A stretch of 60,975 nucleotides of DNA from Streptomyces lichenis (lineage in GTDB: Bacteria; Actinomycetota; Actinomycetes; Streptomycetales; Streptomycetaceae): NCBI RefSeq assembly GCF_023218175.1, contig NZ_JALPTH010000036.1, forward strand, positions 1 to 60,975. Reading direction: 5' to 3'. Of the stretch, positions 14,510-22,280 are shown piece after piece (positions within the stretch are counted from its first letter, which is position 1; each line of letters begins with the position of its first letter). Both the position numbers and the translations under genes were made by a program. The notes beneath the pieces are model-generated. The model saw only the letters and a program-made list of their open reading frames with translations. It searched no databases and was not told the DNA's origin.

Positions 14510-16173
14510 GCCCCACCACTGCATCCCAGGTTTCCTCGGCGTTCTCCGCGTGCGGGCACGTCACCTTCCTCGGCGCCGGACCCGGTGATCCCGGTCTGCT
14601 GACGCTGCGCGCCGTGGAGGCGCTGGCCGGCGCGGACGTGCTGATCGCCGAACCGGAGGTGCTCGACGTCGTCCGCGGCCATGCCCGCGCGGGCGTGAGC
14701 ACGCCCGAGCTGACGGTCGTCGACGAGGCGTCAATGAGCGCCGGTGTCCCCGTGTTGAGGGATGCGGCCAATCTTGTCATGGAGGCCGCGCGGGGCGGCA
14801 AGCGGGTCGTCCGTGCGGTGAGCGGCGACCCGGGGCTCGACGGCGGTTCCGGCGCCGAGATGCTCGCCTGCGCCGCCGAGGGCATCCCCTTCGAGGTGGT
14901 GCCCGGGGTCGCGACCGCGGTCGGGGTGCCCGCCTACGCCGGGGTGCCGCTGCGCGACGCCGAGGGCGCCGATGTGCGCTTCGTCGACGCGGGCACCGCC
15001 AGTGACCGCTGCTGGGCCGAGGCCGGGGCCTCGGACTGCACGGTGGTCGTCTCCTCGGCGCTCGACTCGGTGGCCGCGGCCGCCGGCGAGCTGGTGTCGG
15101 CGGGCCGTAAGCCCGACACCCCGATGACGGTGACCATCGCCGGCACCACCACCCGCCAGCGCACCTGGTCGGCGACGCTGGGCTCGGTGGCCCAGGTGCT
15201 GAAGCAGGCCAAGGTGCTGCCCTCGCCGGAGGGCCACCGCCCGGTGATAGCCGTGGTCGGCGAGGCCGGCGCCGCCGCGCAGCGCGACCGGCTCGCCTGG
15301 TTCGAGTCCAAGCCGCTGTTCGGCTGGCAGGTCCTGGTGCCGCGCACCAAGGAGCAGGCCGCCTCGCTCTCCGACCAGCTGCGCTCCTACGGGGCGGTGC
15401 CCAGCGAGGTGCCGACCATCGCCGTGGAGCCGCCGCGCACCCCGCAGCAGATGGAGCGGGCGGTCAAGGGCCTGGTCACCGGCCGCTACGAGTGGATCGC
15501 CTTCACCTCGGTCAACGCGGTCAAGGCGGTGCGGGAGAAGTTCGAGGAGTACGGGCTGGACGCCCGCGCCTTCGCCGGGATCAAGGTCGCCGCGGTCGGC
15601 GAGCAGACCGCCAAGGCCCTGGTCGAGTTCGGAGTCAAGCCGGACCTGGTGCCCAGCGGCGAGCAGTCCGCGGCCGGGCTGCTGGAGGACTGGCCGCCCT
15701 ACGACCCGGTCTTCGACCCGATCGACCGCGTCTTCCTGCCGCGCGCCGACATCGCCACCGAGACTCTGGTGGCCGGGCTGATCGAGCTGGGCTGGGAGGT
15801 GGACGACGTCACCGCCTACCGGACGGTGCGCGCCTCGCCGCCGCCGGCCGAGACCCGGGAGGCGATCAAGGGCGGCGGCTTCGACGCGGTGCTCTTCACC
15901 TCCTCGTCCACCGTGCGGAACCTGGTCGGCATCGCCGGCAAGCCGCACAACGTGACGGTGATCGCCTGCATCGGCCCGGCCACCGCGAAGACCGCGGAGG
16001 AGCACGGGCTGCGGGTGGACGTGCTCTCGCCCGAGCCGTCGGTGCACAAGCTGGCGGAGGCGCTGGCCGAGTTCGGCGAGCGCCGCCGGGCCGCCGCGCT
16101 GGAGGCCGGCGACCCGGTCACCCGCCCCAGCGAGCGCCGCGCGGGCGCCCGCCGGCGCCGGTCGACCACCTAG
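14506..16173 (+). CDS. hemD: bifunctional uroporphyrinogen-III C-methyltransferase / uroporphyrinogen-III synthase
   Basis: A 555-residue fusion. Residues ~18-250 are an SUMT/CobA-like methyltransferase: it opens with VTFLGAGPGDPGLLTLRAVE and contains VVPGVATAVGVPAYAGVPL. Residues ~270-525 are uroporphyrinogen-III synthase (HemD), starting near GWQVLVPRTKEQAASLSDQL and including AFTSVNAVKAVREKF and FTSSSTVRNLVGIAG. HemD closes hydroxymethylbilane to uroporphyrinogen III, and the methylase branches it to siroheme and cobalamin. The methylase half may be degenerate in this family; I could not verify. The start is a TTG at 14506, behind GGGAG and overlapping the hemC stop as TTGA. It ends at a strong terminator. 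Confidence 0.9.
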   Translation: MSPTTASQVSSAFSACGHVTFLGAGPGDPGLLTLRAVEALAGADVLIAEPEVLDVVRGHARAGVSTPELTVVDEASMSAGVPVLRDAANLVMEAARGGKRVVRAVSGDPGLDGGSGAEMLACAAEGIPFEVVPGVATAVGVPAYAGVPLRDAEGADVRFVDAGTASDRCWAEAGASDCTVVVSSALDSVAAAAGELVSAGRKPDTPMTVTIAGTTTRQRTWSATLGSVAQVLKQAKVLPSPEGHRPVIAVVGEAGAAAQRDRLAWFESKPLFGWQVLVPRTKEQAASLSDQLRSYGAVPSEVPTIAVEPPRTPQQMERAVKGLVTGRYEWIAFTSVNAVKAVREKFEEYGLDARAFAGIKVAAVGEQTAKALVEFGVKPDLVPSGEQSAAGLLEDWPPYDPVFDPIDRVFLPRADIATETLVAGLIELGWEVDDVTAYRTVRASPPPAETREAIKGGGFDAVLFTSSSTVRNLVGIAGKPHNVTVIACIGPATAKTAEEHGLRVDVLSPEPSVHKLAEALAEFGERRRAAALEAGDPVTRPSERRAGARRRRSTT

Positions 16174-16182
16174 GCACGCGTG

Positions 16183-16224
16183 CGGAGGCCCGGCCGGGAG
16201 CGGTTGCTCCCGGCCGGGCCTCCG
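16183..16224 (+). terminator. strong hairpin terminator of the rex-hem operon
   Basis: A perfect 19-bp stem (16183-16201 with 16206-16224) around the loop GGTT begins 9 nt after the hemD stop. There is no U-tract. It separates the operon from hemB. Confidence 0.85.
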
Positions 16225-16367
16225 GCGTACCCGGCGGTGGATGGCGGCGGACGGGGCCGGGCCCTCGGCGGCCCGGGGTCGCGCCGGGCGGGCCTTCGGC
16301 GAGTGCGGGGCGTCCGGCCCCGGGGCGGACCGACGGGGTGTCGGCAATCGGGTGGTCCGGGCGGGCG

Positions 16368-16373
16368 TAGCGT
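16368..16373 (+). promoter_or_regulatory. -10 box of hemB, leaderless promoter
   Basis: TAGCGT lies exactly 7 nt before the hemB ATG, with no Shine-Dalgarno. With the terminator upstream this indicates that hemB has its own leaderless transcript rather than reading through from hemD. Confidence 0.55.
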
Positions 16374-16380
16374 GACGGGT

Positions 16381-17379
16381 ATGACTTCGTACGGTTCCTT
16401 TCCCGGCACCCGGCCCCGGCGACTGCGGACGACCCCCGTGATGCGGCGGATGGTCGCGGAGACCCGGCTGAGCCCGGCCGATCTGATCCTGCCGGCCTTC
16501 GTCCGCGAGGGCATCGGCGAGCCGGTGCCCATCTCCGCCATGCCCGGGGTCGTCCAGCACACCCGGGACACCCTGCGGAAGGCCGCCGTGGAGGCGGTGT
16601 CCGCGGGCGTCTCCGGGATCATGCTGTTCGGCGTGCCGGAGGACGCCAAGAAGGACGCCGCCGGCACCGCCGGCACCGACCCCGAGGGCATCCTCCAGCA
16701 GGCCCTGCGCGATGTGCGCGCCGAGGTCGGCGACGACCTGGTGGTCATGTCCGACCTCTGCCTGGACGAGTACACCGACCACGGCCACTGCGGGGTGCTG
16801 GACGCCGAGGGCCGGGTGGACAACGACGCCACCCTGGAGCGGTACGCCGAGATGGCCCAGGTCCAGGCCGACGCCGGGGCCCATGTGGTGGGCCCCAGCG
16901 GGATGATGGACGGCCAGATCGGGGTCGTCCGCGACGCCCTGGACACCATCGGCAAGGAGGACGTGGCGATCCTCGCGTACACCGTGAAGTACTCCTCGGC
17001 CTTCTTCGGCCCGTTCCGGGAGGCGGTCGGCTCCTCGCTGCGCGGCGACCGCAAGACCTACCAGCAGGACCCGGCCAACGCCCGGGAGTCGCTGCGGGAA
17101 CTGGCGCTGGACCTCGAAGAGGGCGCCGACATGGTGATGGTGAAGCCCGCCGGCCCCTACCTGGACATCCTGGCGAAGGTCGCCGAGGCGGTGGACGTGC
17201 CGGTGGCCGCGTACCAGATCAGCGGCGAGTACGCGATGGTGGAGGCGGCCGCCGAGAAGGGCTGGATCGACCGGGACGCCGCCATCCTGGAGACGCTCAC
17301 CGGCATCCGCCGGGCCGGCGCCAAGATGATCCTCACCTACTGGGCCACCGAGGCCGCGCAGCGGCTGAACCGCGGCTGA
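16381..17379 (+). CDS. hemB: delta-aminolevulinic acid dehydratase (porphobilinogen synthase)
   Basis: A 332-residue enzyme that condenses two 5-aminolevulinate molecules into porphobilinogen. The metal-binding cysteines are in SDLCLDEYTDHGHCG near residues 121-135. The two Schiff-base lysines are in YTVKYSSAFFGPF (about 203) and MVMVKPAGPYLD (about 256). The DxALxxxGHxG-type allosteric Mg region is also consistent. The ATG at 16381 is preceded by a leaderless-type -10 box. It completes the step between HemL and HemC and lies after the rex-hem operon but has a separate promoter. Confidence 0.95.
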   Translation: MTSYGSFPGTRPRRLRTTPVMRRMVAETRLSPADLILPAFVREGIGEPVPISAMPGVVQHTRDTLRKAAVEAVSAGVSGIMLFGVPEDAKKDAAGTAGTDPEGILQQALRDVRAEVGDDLVVMSDLCLDEYTDHGHCGVLDAEGRVDNDATLERYAEMAQVQADAGAHVVGPSGMMDGQIGVVRDALDTIGKEDVAILAYTVKYSSAFFGPFREAVGSSLRGDRKTYQQDPANARESLRELALDLEEGADMVMVKPAGPYLDILAKVAEAVDVPVAAYQISGEYAMVEAAAEKGWIDRDAAILETLTGIRRAGAKMILTYWATEAAQRLNRG

Positions 17380-17403
17380 GCGCCGTACTCCGTCCTCTCC
17401 TCC

Positions 17404-17727
17404 TCACTCCTCGGTGAGCAGCAGTTTGTCGGCCGGCCGGCCGGTCTCCAGGGCCCGGGCCATCAGGGCGTAGTAGGGCGTCAGCAGCTCGGAGCTCACC
17501 CGCTGCTCCTCGGCGGTGCGCAGCAGCACCGCCGTGCTCGCCACCTGCATGGCGAGGCTGGAGCCCTCGTCGTCCGGGGTGCCGCCGGACTCCTGCACCA
17601 GCCCGGCCATGGCGGTCAGCCAGGGACCGAGCAGCCCGGCGAAGGCCGCCGGGTCCAGGCCGTCCCGGCGGACCAGCGCGAACGCCTGGGCCGCGCCGGC
17701 GAACATCCCGTACATCCCGGTGATCAA
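17404..17727 (-). pseudogene. C-terminal remnant of an imine reductase/NAD(P)-dependent oxidoreductase
   Basis: A 107-residue frame that matches only the C-terminal helical dimerisation domain of the imine reductase / 6-phosphogluconate-dehydrogenase-like family, by its pattern TGMYGMFAGAAQAFALV, LLGPWLTAMAGLVQE and SSLAMQVASTAVLL. Full-length members have about 290 residues with an N-terminal Rossmann domain, which is missing. Upstream, only 57 bp separate it from the divergent HxlR regulator, so there is no room for the lost half. In relatives, an HxlR regulator and such an oxidoreductase are often divergent neighbours, which supports a deletion. The ATG at 17727 is only a formal start. Whether it is still expressed is unknown. 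Confidence 0.65.
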
Positions 17728-17784
17728 GTAGTACCTCGAAGTGGGTGGTTACCCGCTGGTGAGGGTGCAGGTGGGGGGCGGGGC

Positions 17785-18123
17785 GTGCGCCGAACGGACG
17801 GGTTCCAGTGCGGGATCGACGCCGCGATGTACGTGGTCGGCGGCAAGTGGAAGGTGCTCGCGCTCTGGGTGCTGGAGGAGTACGGCTCCGTCCGGTTCGG
17901 TGAGCTGCGGCGCCAGTTGAAGGGCGTGAGCGAGAAGGTGCTCACCGCCCAGCTGCGGGAGATGGAAGCGGACGGGATCGTGCGGCGGACGGCGTACGAC
18001 GAGGTGCCGCCGCGGGTGGAGTACGCGCTGACGCCGCGTGGTGCGCAGCTCAACGAGGCGCTGGCCCCGCTGGGCGAATGGGGCCGCCACCAGGTGCTGG
18101 GAGCGGCGCCGACCGGGGAGTAG
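17785..18123 (+). CDS. HxlR-family winged-helix transcriptional regulator
   Basis: A 112-residue MarR-like regulator of the HxlR family. It shows the family arrangement: FQCGIDAAMYVVGGKWKVLA near residues 7-26, the HTH around VRFGELRRQLKGVSEKVLTAQLREME shown here only by position (about 35-60), and the wing YDEVPPRVEYALTPRG near 75-90. The first Cys of the usual redox or ligand-sensing position is present at about residue 9. The GTG at 17785 follows a G-rich sequence. It probably controlled the adjacent divergent oxidoreductase, of which only the C-terminal part remains, so its present target is unclear. Confidence 0.85.
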   Translation: MRRTDGFQCGIDAAMYVVGGKWKVLALWVLEEYGSVRFGELRRQLKGVSEKVLTAQLREMEADGIVRRTAYDEVPPRVEYALTPRGAQLNEALAPLGEWGRHQVLGAAPTGE

Positions 18124-18282
18124 CCGGGCGGGTGGGCAGAGTGCGGGAGCCGCCGGGGCGCGGGTCGTGGGAGGCGTGCGCCGGGGTGCATGCCATCGCA
18201 GGAAGGGACAACCGGGGTTTTCGGGGCGCGTATCCGGTCAAGCGGAGTGGGACGGACGCGACGCACGGAAGGAAGAACGACG

Positions 18283-18429
18283 ATGGTGACCCTCGTACTG
18301 CTCATCCTGCCGCTGGTGGCGGCGGCCCTGCTCCTCCAGTTCCCGCAGGCCACCGCCAAGCACCGGTCGGTGGCTCTCCGGCTGCCCTCGCTGCGGACGC
18401 CCGAGGGCCGGCACGCCCGCGGCCAGTAG
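18283..18429 (+). CDS. small single-pass membrane peptide, unknown
   Basis: A 48-residue peptide starting at ATG 18283, ten nt after a good GGAAGGA. Residues 3-20 are a hydrophobic helix (LVLLILPLVAAALLLQF) followed by a basic C-terminal part (KHRSVALRLPSLRTPEGRHA). The strong ribosome binding site, coding-like base composition and the terminator hairpin directly after the stop support a real gene. I do not recognise a family. It sits alone between the HxlR gene and convergent argS. Confidence 0.6.
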   Translation: MVTLVLLILPLVAAALLLQFPQATAKHRSVALRLPSLRTPEGRHARGQ

Positions 18430-18431
18430 AC

Positions 18432-18477
18432 CGTCGGCAAGGCCTCCCGGACGAACACGGGAGGAGCCTTGCCGACG
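18432..18477. terminator. bidirectional hairpin between the small membrane peptide gene and argS
   Basis: An 18-bp stem (CGTCGGCAAGGC-CTCCCG pairing with CGGGAG-GAGCCTTGCCGACG) with a small internal bulge closes a loop ACGAACA at about 18450-18456. It is placed between convergent genes. Confidence 0.75.
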
Positions 18478-18485
18478 TCGTGCGT

Positions 18486-20258
18486 TCAGAGCCGCTCGGG
18501 GGTGCGGATGCCGAGCAGCTCCATGCCCTGGTGGAGGGTGCGGCCGGTGAGCTCGCAGAGGAAGAGGCGGTTCTCCCTCTGCTCCGGGGTGTCCGCGCCG
18601 AGCACCGAGCACTGGGCGTAGAACGTCGTCAGATGCGAGGCGAGCTGGTAGAGGTACGCGGCCAGCTTGTGCGGCTCGTAGGACTCGGCCACCTCCGCCA
18701 GGACCTCCGCGAACTGGTCCAGGTGCAGACCGAGGGCGCGCTCGGCGGGGGCCAGGGGCAGCTCGGGGTGGGCCGCCGGGCGCGCGTCGCCCGCCTTGCG
18801 GAGGATGGACCGGATCCGGGCGTAGGCGTACTGGAGGTAGACGGAGGTGTCGCCGTTGAGCGAGACCATCTGGTCCAGGTCGAACTTGTAGTCCCGGGAG
18901 GCGGAGGTCGACAGGTCGGCGTACTTGATCGCGCCGATGCCGACCTGTGCCGCCCGCTCGGCGACCTCGTCCTCGCTGAGGTCCTCGTTCTTCTCCCGGA
19001 CCACCGCGGCCGCCCGCTCCACGGCCTCGTCCAGCAGGTCCACCAGCCGGACCGTCTCGCCCTCACGGGTCTTGAACGGCTTGCCGTCCTTGCCGAGCAC
19101 CGTGCCGAAGGCCAGCTGCACGGCGTGCGTCCGCTCGTTCAGCCAGCCGGCCCGGCGGGCGGTCTCGAAGACCATCTTGAAGTGCAACGACTGCCGGGCG
19201 TCCACCACGTACAGCAGGGTGTCCGCGCCCAGGTGGTGCACCCGGTCGCGGATCGCCGAGAGGTCGGTGGCCGCGTAGCCGTAGCCGCCGTTGGACTTGC
19301 GGACGATCAGCGGCACCGGGTTGCCGTCGGGGCCCTTGACGTCGTCGAAGAAGACGCAGAGCGCACCCTCGGAGCGGACGGCGACGCCGGTCTCCTCCAG
19401 GATGCGGCAGGTCTCCTCCAGCATGTCGTTGTACCCGGACTCGCCGACCACGTCCGGGTCGGCGATCTCCATGTCCAGCTTGTCGAACACCGAGTAGAAG
19501 TAGATCTTCGACTCGTCCACGAACCGCTGCCAGAGGGCGAGGGTCCGCTCGTCGCCGGACTGGAGCGCCACCACCCGGTCCCGGGAGCGGGCCTTGAACT
19601 CCTCGTCCGAGTCGAACAGCGCCCGGGAGGCCTTGTACAGCCGGTTGAGGTTGGACATCGCCTCCTCGCCGGAGACCTCCGCGCCGCTCTCGTGGTCCAG
19701 CTCGTGCGGGTGCTCGGTGAGGTACTGGATGAGCATGCCGAACTGGGTGCCCCAGTCGCCGATGTGGTGGCGCCGGACCACCTTCTCGCCGGTGAACTCC
19801 AGGATCCGCACCATCGCGTCGCCGATCACCGCCGAGCGGAGGTGGCCGACGTGCATCTCCTTGGCCACGTTCGGCTGGGCGTAGTCGATGACCGTGGTGC
19901 CCGGGGCGGGCGCCAGCGGCACCCCGAGCCGGTCGTCGGCGGCCCGGGCCGCCAGCGCCCGGACGATGGCCCGGTCGGTGAGGGTGATGTTGAGGAAGCC
20001 GGGGCCGGACACCTCGATGCCGTCGAAGAGGTCGTCGGCCTGATCGTCGGCGGAGATCGCGTCGGTGACCTTGGCGGCCAGCTCGCGCGGGTTGCCCTTG
20101 AGCTTCTTGGCCAGCGCCAGGATGCCGTTGGCCTGGAAGTCGGCCCGGTCGCTACGTCGCAGCAGGGGGTCGGCGGACCCGGCCTCCGGCAGGGTGGCCG
20201 TGAGGGCGTCCGCGAGGCGCTGCTGGACGGTCGAAGCGAGGGAGGGCACCGAGGCCAT
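18486..20258 (-). CDS. argS: arginyl-tRNA synthetase
   Basis: A 590-residue class I aminoacyl-tRNA synthetase that charges tRNA(Arg). The N-terminal additional domain covers ~1-110. The ATP-binding HIGH-type motif is HVGHLRSAVIGD near residue 134, preceded by IDYAQPNVAKEM. The catalytic-domain segment HHIGDWGTQFGMLI follows. The C-terminal anticodon-binding DALR domain includes VYLQYAYARIRSILRK and ends with HQGMELLGIRTPERL. The ATG at 20258 follows GGAA and gives the normal length. Longer upstream sequence in this frame is the promoter region shared with divergent lysS. Confidence 0.95.
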   Translation of the reverse strand: MASVPSLASTVQQRLADALTATLPEAGSADPLLRRSDRADFQANGILALAKKLKGNPRELAAKVTDAISADDQADDLFDGIEVSGPGFLNITLTDRAIVRALAARAADDRLGVPLAPAPGTTVIDYAQPNVAKEMHVGHLRSAVIGDAMVRILEFTGEKVVRRHHIGDWGTQFGMLIQYLTEHPHELDHESGAEVSGEEAMSNLNRLYKASRALFDSDEEFKARSRDRVVALQSGDERTLALWQRFVDESKIYFYSVFDKLDMEIADPDVVGESGYNDMLEETCRILEETGVAVRSEGALCVFFDDVKGPDGNPVPLIVRKSNGGYGYAATDLSAIRDRVHHLGADTLLYVVDARQSLHFKMVFETARRAGWLNERTHAVQLAFGTVLGKDGKPFKTREGETVRLVDLLDEAVERAAAVVREKNEDLSEDEVAERAAQVGIGAIKYADLSTSASRDYKFDLDQMVSLNGDTSVYLQYAYARIRSILRKAGDARPAAHPELPLAPAERALGLHLDQFAEVLAEVAESYEPHKLAAYLYQLASHLTTFYAQCSVLGADTPEQRENRLFLCELTGRTLHQGMELLGIRTPERL

Positions 20259-20359
20259 GGCTTCCGTTCCTGTCGTGGTCGTCGTCGTGGCGGCCGCCGA
20301 TGTGCGGGGCCCGGGGGCCCCGGCGGCTGCGGCTGCCATTCTCCCATGCGGCGCAAACG

Positions 20360-20376
20360 CATTGTCTGGGACAATG
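20360..20376. promoter_or_regulatory. 17-bp perfect inverted repeat in the argS-lysS divergent promoter
   Basis: CATTGTCTGGGACAATG has 7-bp arms with a 3-nt centre. Each arm contains GACAAT, which could be the -10 of one divergent gene, so the element may be two overlapping promoters or an operator that controls both. Confidence 0.5.
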
Positions 20377-20460
20377 GCCTCTCCCGGGGCGGGCGCCCCG
20401 TTCCGCGCCCCCGGGACCGACGACCAGCCAGCACCGAAGAGAAGCAAGGACGTGCCGATC

Positions 20461-22212
20461 GTGGCTCAGAGCAGCACCGAGACCGACTGGGTCTCCCGTT
20501 TCGCGGACGAGGTCATCGCCGAGTCGGAGCGACGTGCGCCTGGCAAACCGGTCGTCGTCGCCTCCGGGCTCTCCCCGTCCGGCCCGATCCACCTGGGCAA
20601 CCTCCGCGAGGTGATGACCCCGCACCTGGTCGCCGACGAGATCCGCCGCCGGGGCCACGAGGTGCGCCACCTCATCTCCTGGGACGACTACGACCGGTAC
20701 CGCAAGGTGCCGAACGGCGTCGCGGGCGTGGACGCGTCCTGGGCCGAGCACATCGGCAAGCCGCTGACCTCGGTGCCCGCCCCGGCCGGCTCCCCGCACC
20801 CCAACTGGTCGGAGCACTTCAAGTCCGCGATGACCGCCTCGCTGGCGGAGCTGGGCGTGGAGTTCGACGGGATCAGCCAGACCGCGCAGTACACCTCCGG
20901 CGCGTACCGCGAGCAGATCCTGCACGCCATGCGCCACCGCGGCGACATCGACGCGATCCTGGACCGGTACCGGACCAAGGACAAGGCCACCGGCCAGCCG
21001 AAGAAGCAGCAGGCCAAGCAGCAGCAGAAGCCGGTGGAGGAGGCGGAGCTGGAGGCCGCCGAGGGCTCCGGCGCGGCCGCCGAGGACGACGGCTCCGGCG
21101 GTGCGGGCGGCTACTACCCGTACAAGCCGTACTGCGGCGGCTGCGGCAAGGACCTCACCACCGTCACCGCGTACGACGACGAGACCACCGAGCTGACGTA
21201 CTCCTGCGTCTGCGGCTTCACCGAGACGGTCAAGCTCAGCGAGTTCGACCGGGGCAAGCTGGTGTGGAAGGTCGACTGGCCGATGCGCTGGGCGTACGAG
21301 GGCGTGATCTTCGAGCCCAGCGGGGTGGACCACTCCTCGCCCGGCTCGTCCTTCGTGGTCGGCGGGCAGATCGTCCGCGAGATCTTCGACGGGGTGCAGC
21401 CCATCGGCCCGATGTACGCCTTCGTGGGCATCTCCGGCATGGCCAAGATGTCCTCCTCGCGGGGCGGGGTGCCCACCCCGGGCGACGCCCTGAAGATCAT
21501 GGAGGCGCCGCTGCTGCGCTGGCTCTACGCCCGCCGCCGGCCGAACCAGTCGTTCAAGATCGCCTTCGACCAGGAGATCCAGCGGCTGTACGACGAGTGG
21601 GACAAGCTGGAGTCCAAGGTGGCCGACGGCTCGGTGCTGCCGGCCGACGCGGCCGCGCACTCCCGCGCGGTGCACACCGCGGGCGGCGAGCTGCCGCGTA
21701 CGCCGCGCCCGCTGCCGTACCGCACCCTCGCCTCGGTCGCCGACATCACCGGCGGCCAGGAGGAGCAGACCCTGCGCATCCTCAGCGAGCTGGACCCGTC
21801 CGACCCGCTGACCTCGCTGGACGCGGTCCGGCCCCGGCTGGACCGGGCGGAGAGCTGGATCTCCACCCAGGTCCCCGCCGACCAGCGGACGGTGGTGCGC
21901 ACCGAGCCGGACACCGAGCTGCTGGGCTCGCTGGACGAGCAGGGGCGCGAGTCGCTGCGGCTGCTGGTGGAGGGCCTGGACAGCCACTGGTCGCTGGATG
22001 GGCTGACCACCCTGGTCTACGGGGTGCCCAAGGTGATGGCCGGGCTCGACCCCGAGGCCAAGCCGACGCCGGAGCTGAAGGTCGCCCAGCGCACCTTCTT
22101 CGCCCTGCTCTACCGGCTGCTGGTCGGCCGGGACACCGGCCCCCGGCTGCCCACCCTGCTGCTCGCGGTCGGCGCCGACCGGGTCCGGACGCTGCTGGCG
22201 ACCGCCGCCTGA
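20461..22212 (+). CDS. lysS: class I lysyl-tRNA synthetase
   Basis: A 583-residue class I LysRS, the archaeal-type enzyme used by many actinobacteria, distinct from the class II enzyme. The HIGH-like motif is SGPIHLGNLRE near residue 42 and the KMSKS-like loop is KMSSSRGGV near 325. Between them is a Zn-ribbon-like CGGCGKDL ... CVCGF near 223-248 and a Gln/Lys/Glu-rich insert (KKQQAKQQQKPVEEAE) near 180-200 that is variable in the family. The GTG at 20461 lies 10 nt after AAGGA; the GTG at 20452 is too close to it. The gene is divergent from argS. Many streptomycetes also carry class II LysRS elsewhere. Confidence 0.93.
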   Translation: MAQSSTETDWVSRFADEVIAESERRAPGKPVVVASGLSPSGPIHLGNLREVMTPHLVADEIRRRGHEVRHLISWDDYDRYRKVPNGVAGVDASWAEHIGKPLTSVPAPAGSPHPNWSEHFKSAMTASLAELGVEFDGISQTAQYTSGAYREQILHAMRHRGDIDAILDRYRTKDKATGQPKKQQAKQQQKPVEEAELEAAEGSGAAAEDDGSGGAGGYYPYKPYCGGCGKDLTTVTAYDDETTELTYSCVCGFTETVKLSEFDRGKLVWKVDWPMRWAYEGVIFEPSGVDHSSPGSSFVVGGQIVREIFDGVQPIGPMYAFVGISGMAKMSSSRGGVPTPGDALKIMEAPLLRWLYARRRPNQSFKIAFDQEIQRLYDEWDKLESKVADGSVLPADAAAHSRAVHTAGGELPRTPRPLPYRTLASVADITGGQEEQTLRILSELDPSDPLTSLDAVRPRLDRAESWISTQVPADQRTVVRTEPDTELLGSLDEQGRESLRLLVEGLDSHWSLDGLTTLVYGVPKVMAGLDPEAKPTPELKVAQRTFFALLYRLLVGRDTGPRLPTLLLAVGADRVRTLLATAA

Positions 22213-22228
22213 CCGGTACGGACACAGG

Positions 22229-22264
22229 CCTGGGCCCCGCCGATCGCCGGCGGCGGGGCCCAGG
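22229..22264. terminator. hairpin terminator between lysS and the DUF2637 gene
   Basis: A perfect 14-bp stem (22229-22242 with 22251-22264) with an 8-nt loop lies between two convergent genes. Confidence 0.8.
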
Positions 22265-22280
22265 GCGTGTTCGGGTGCGC

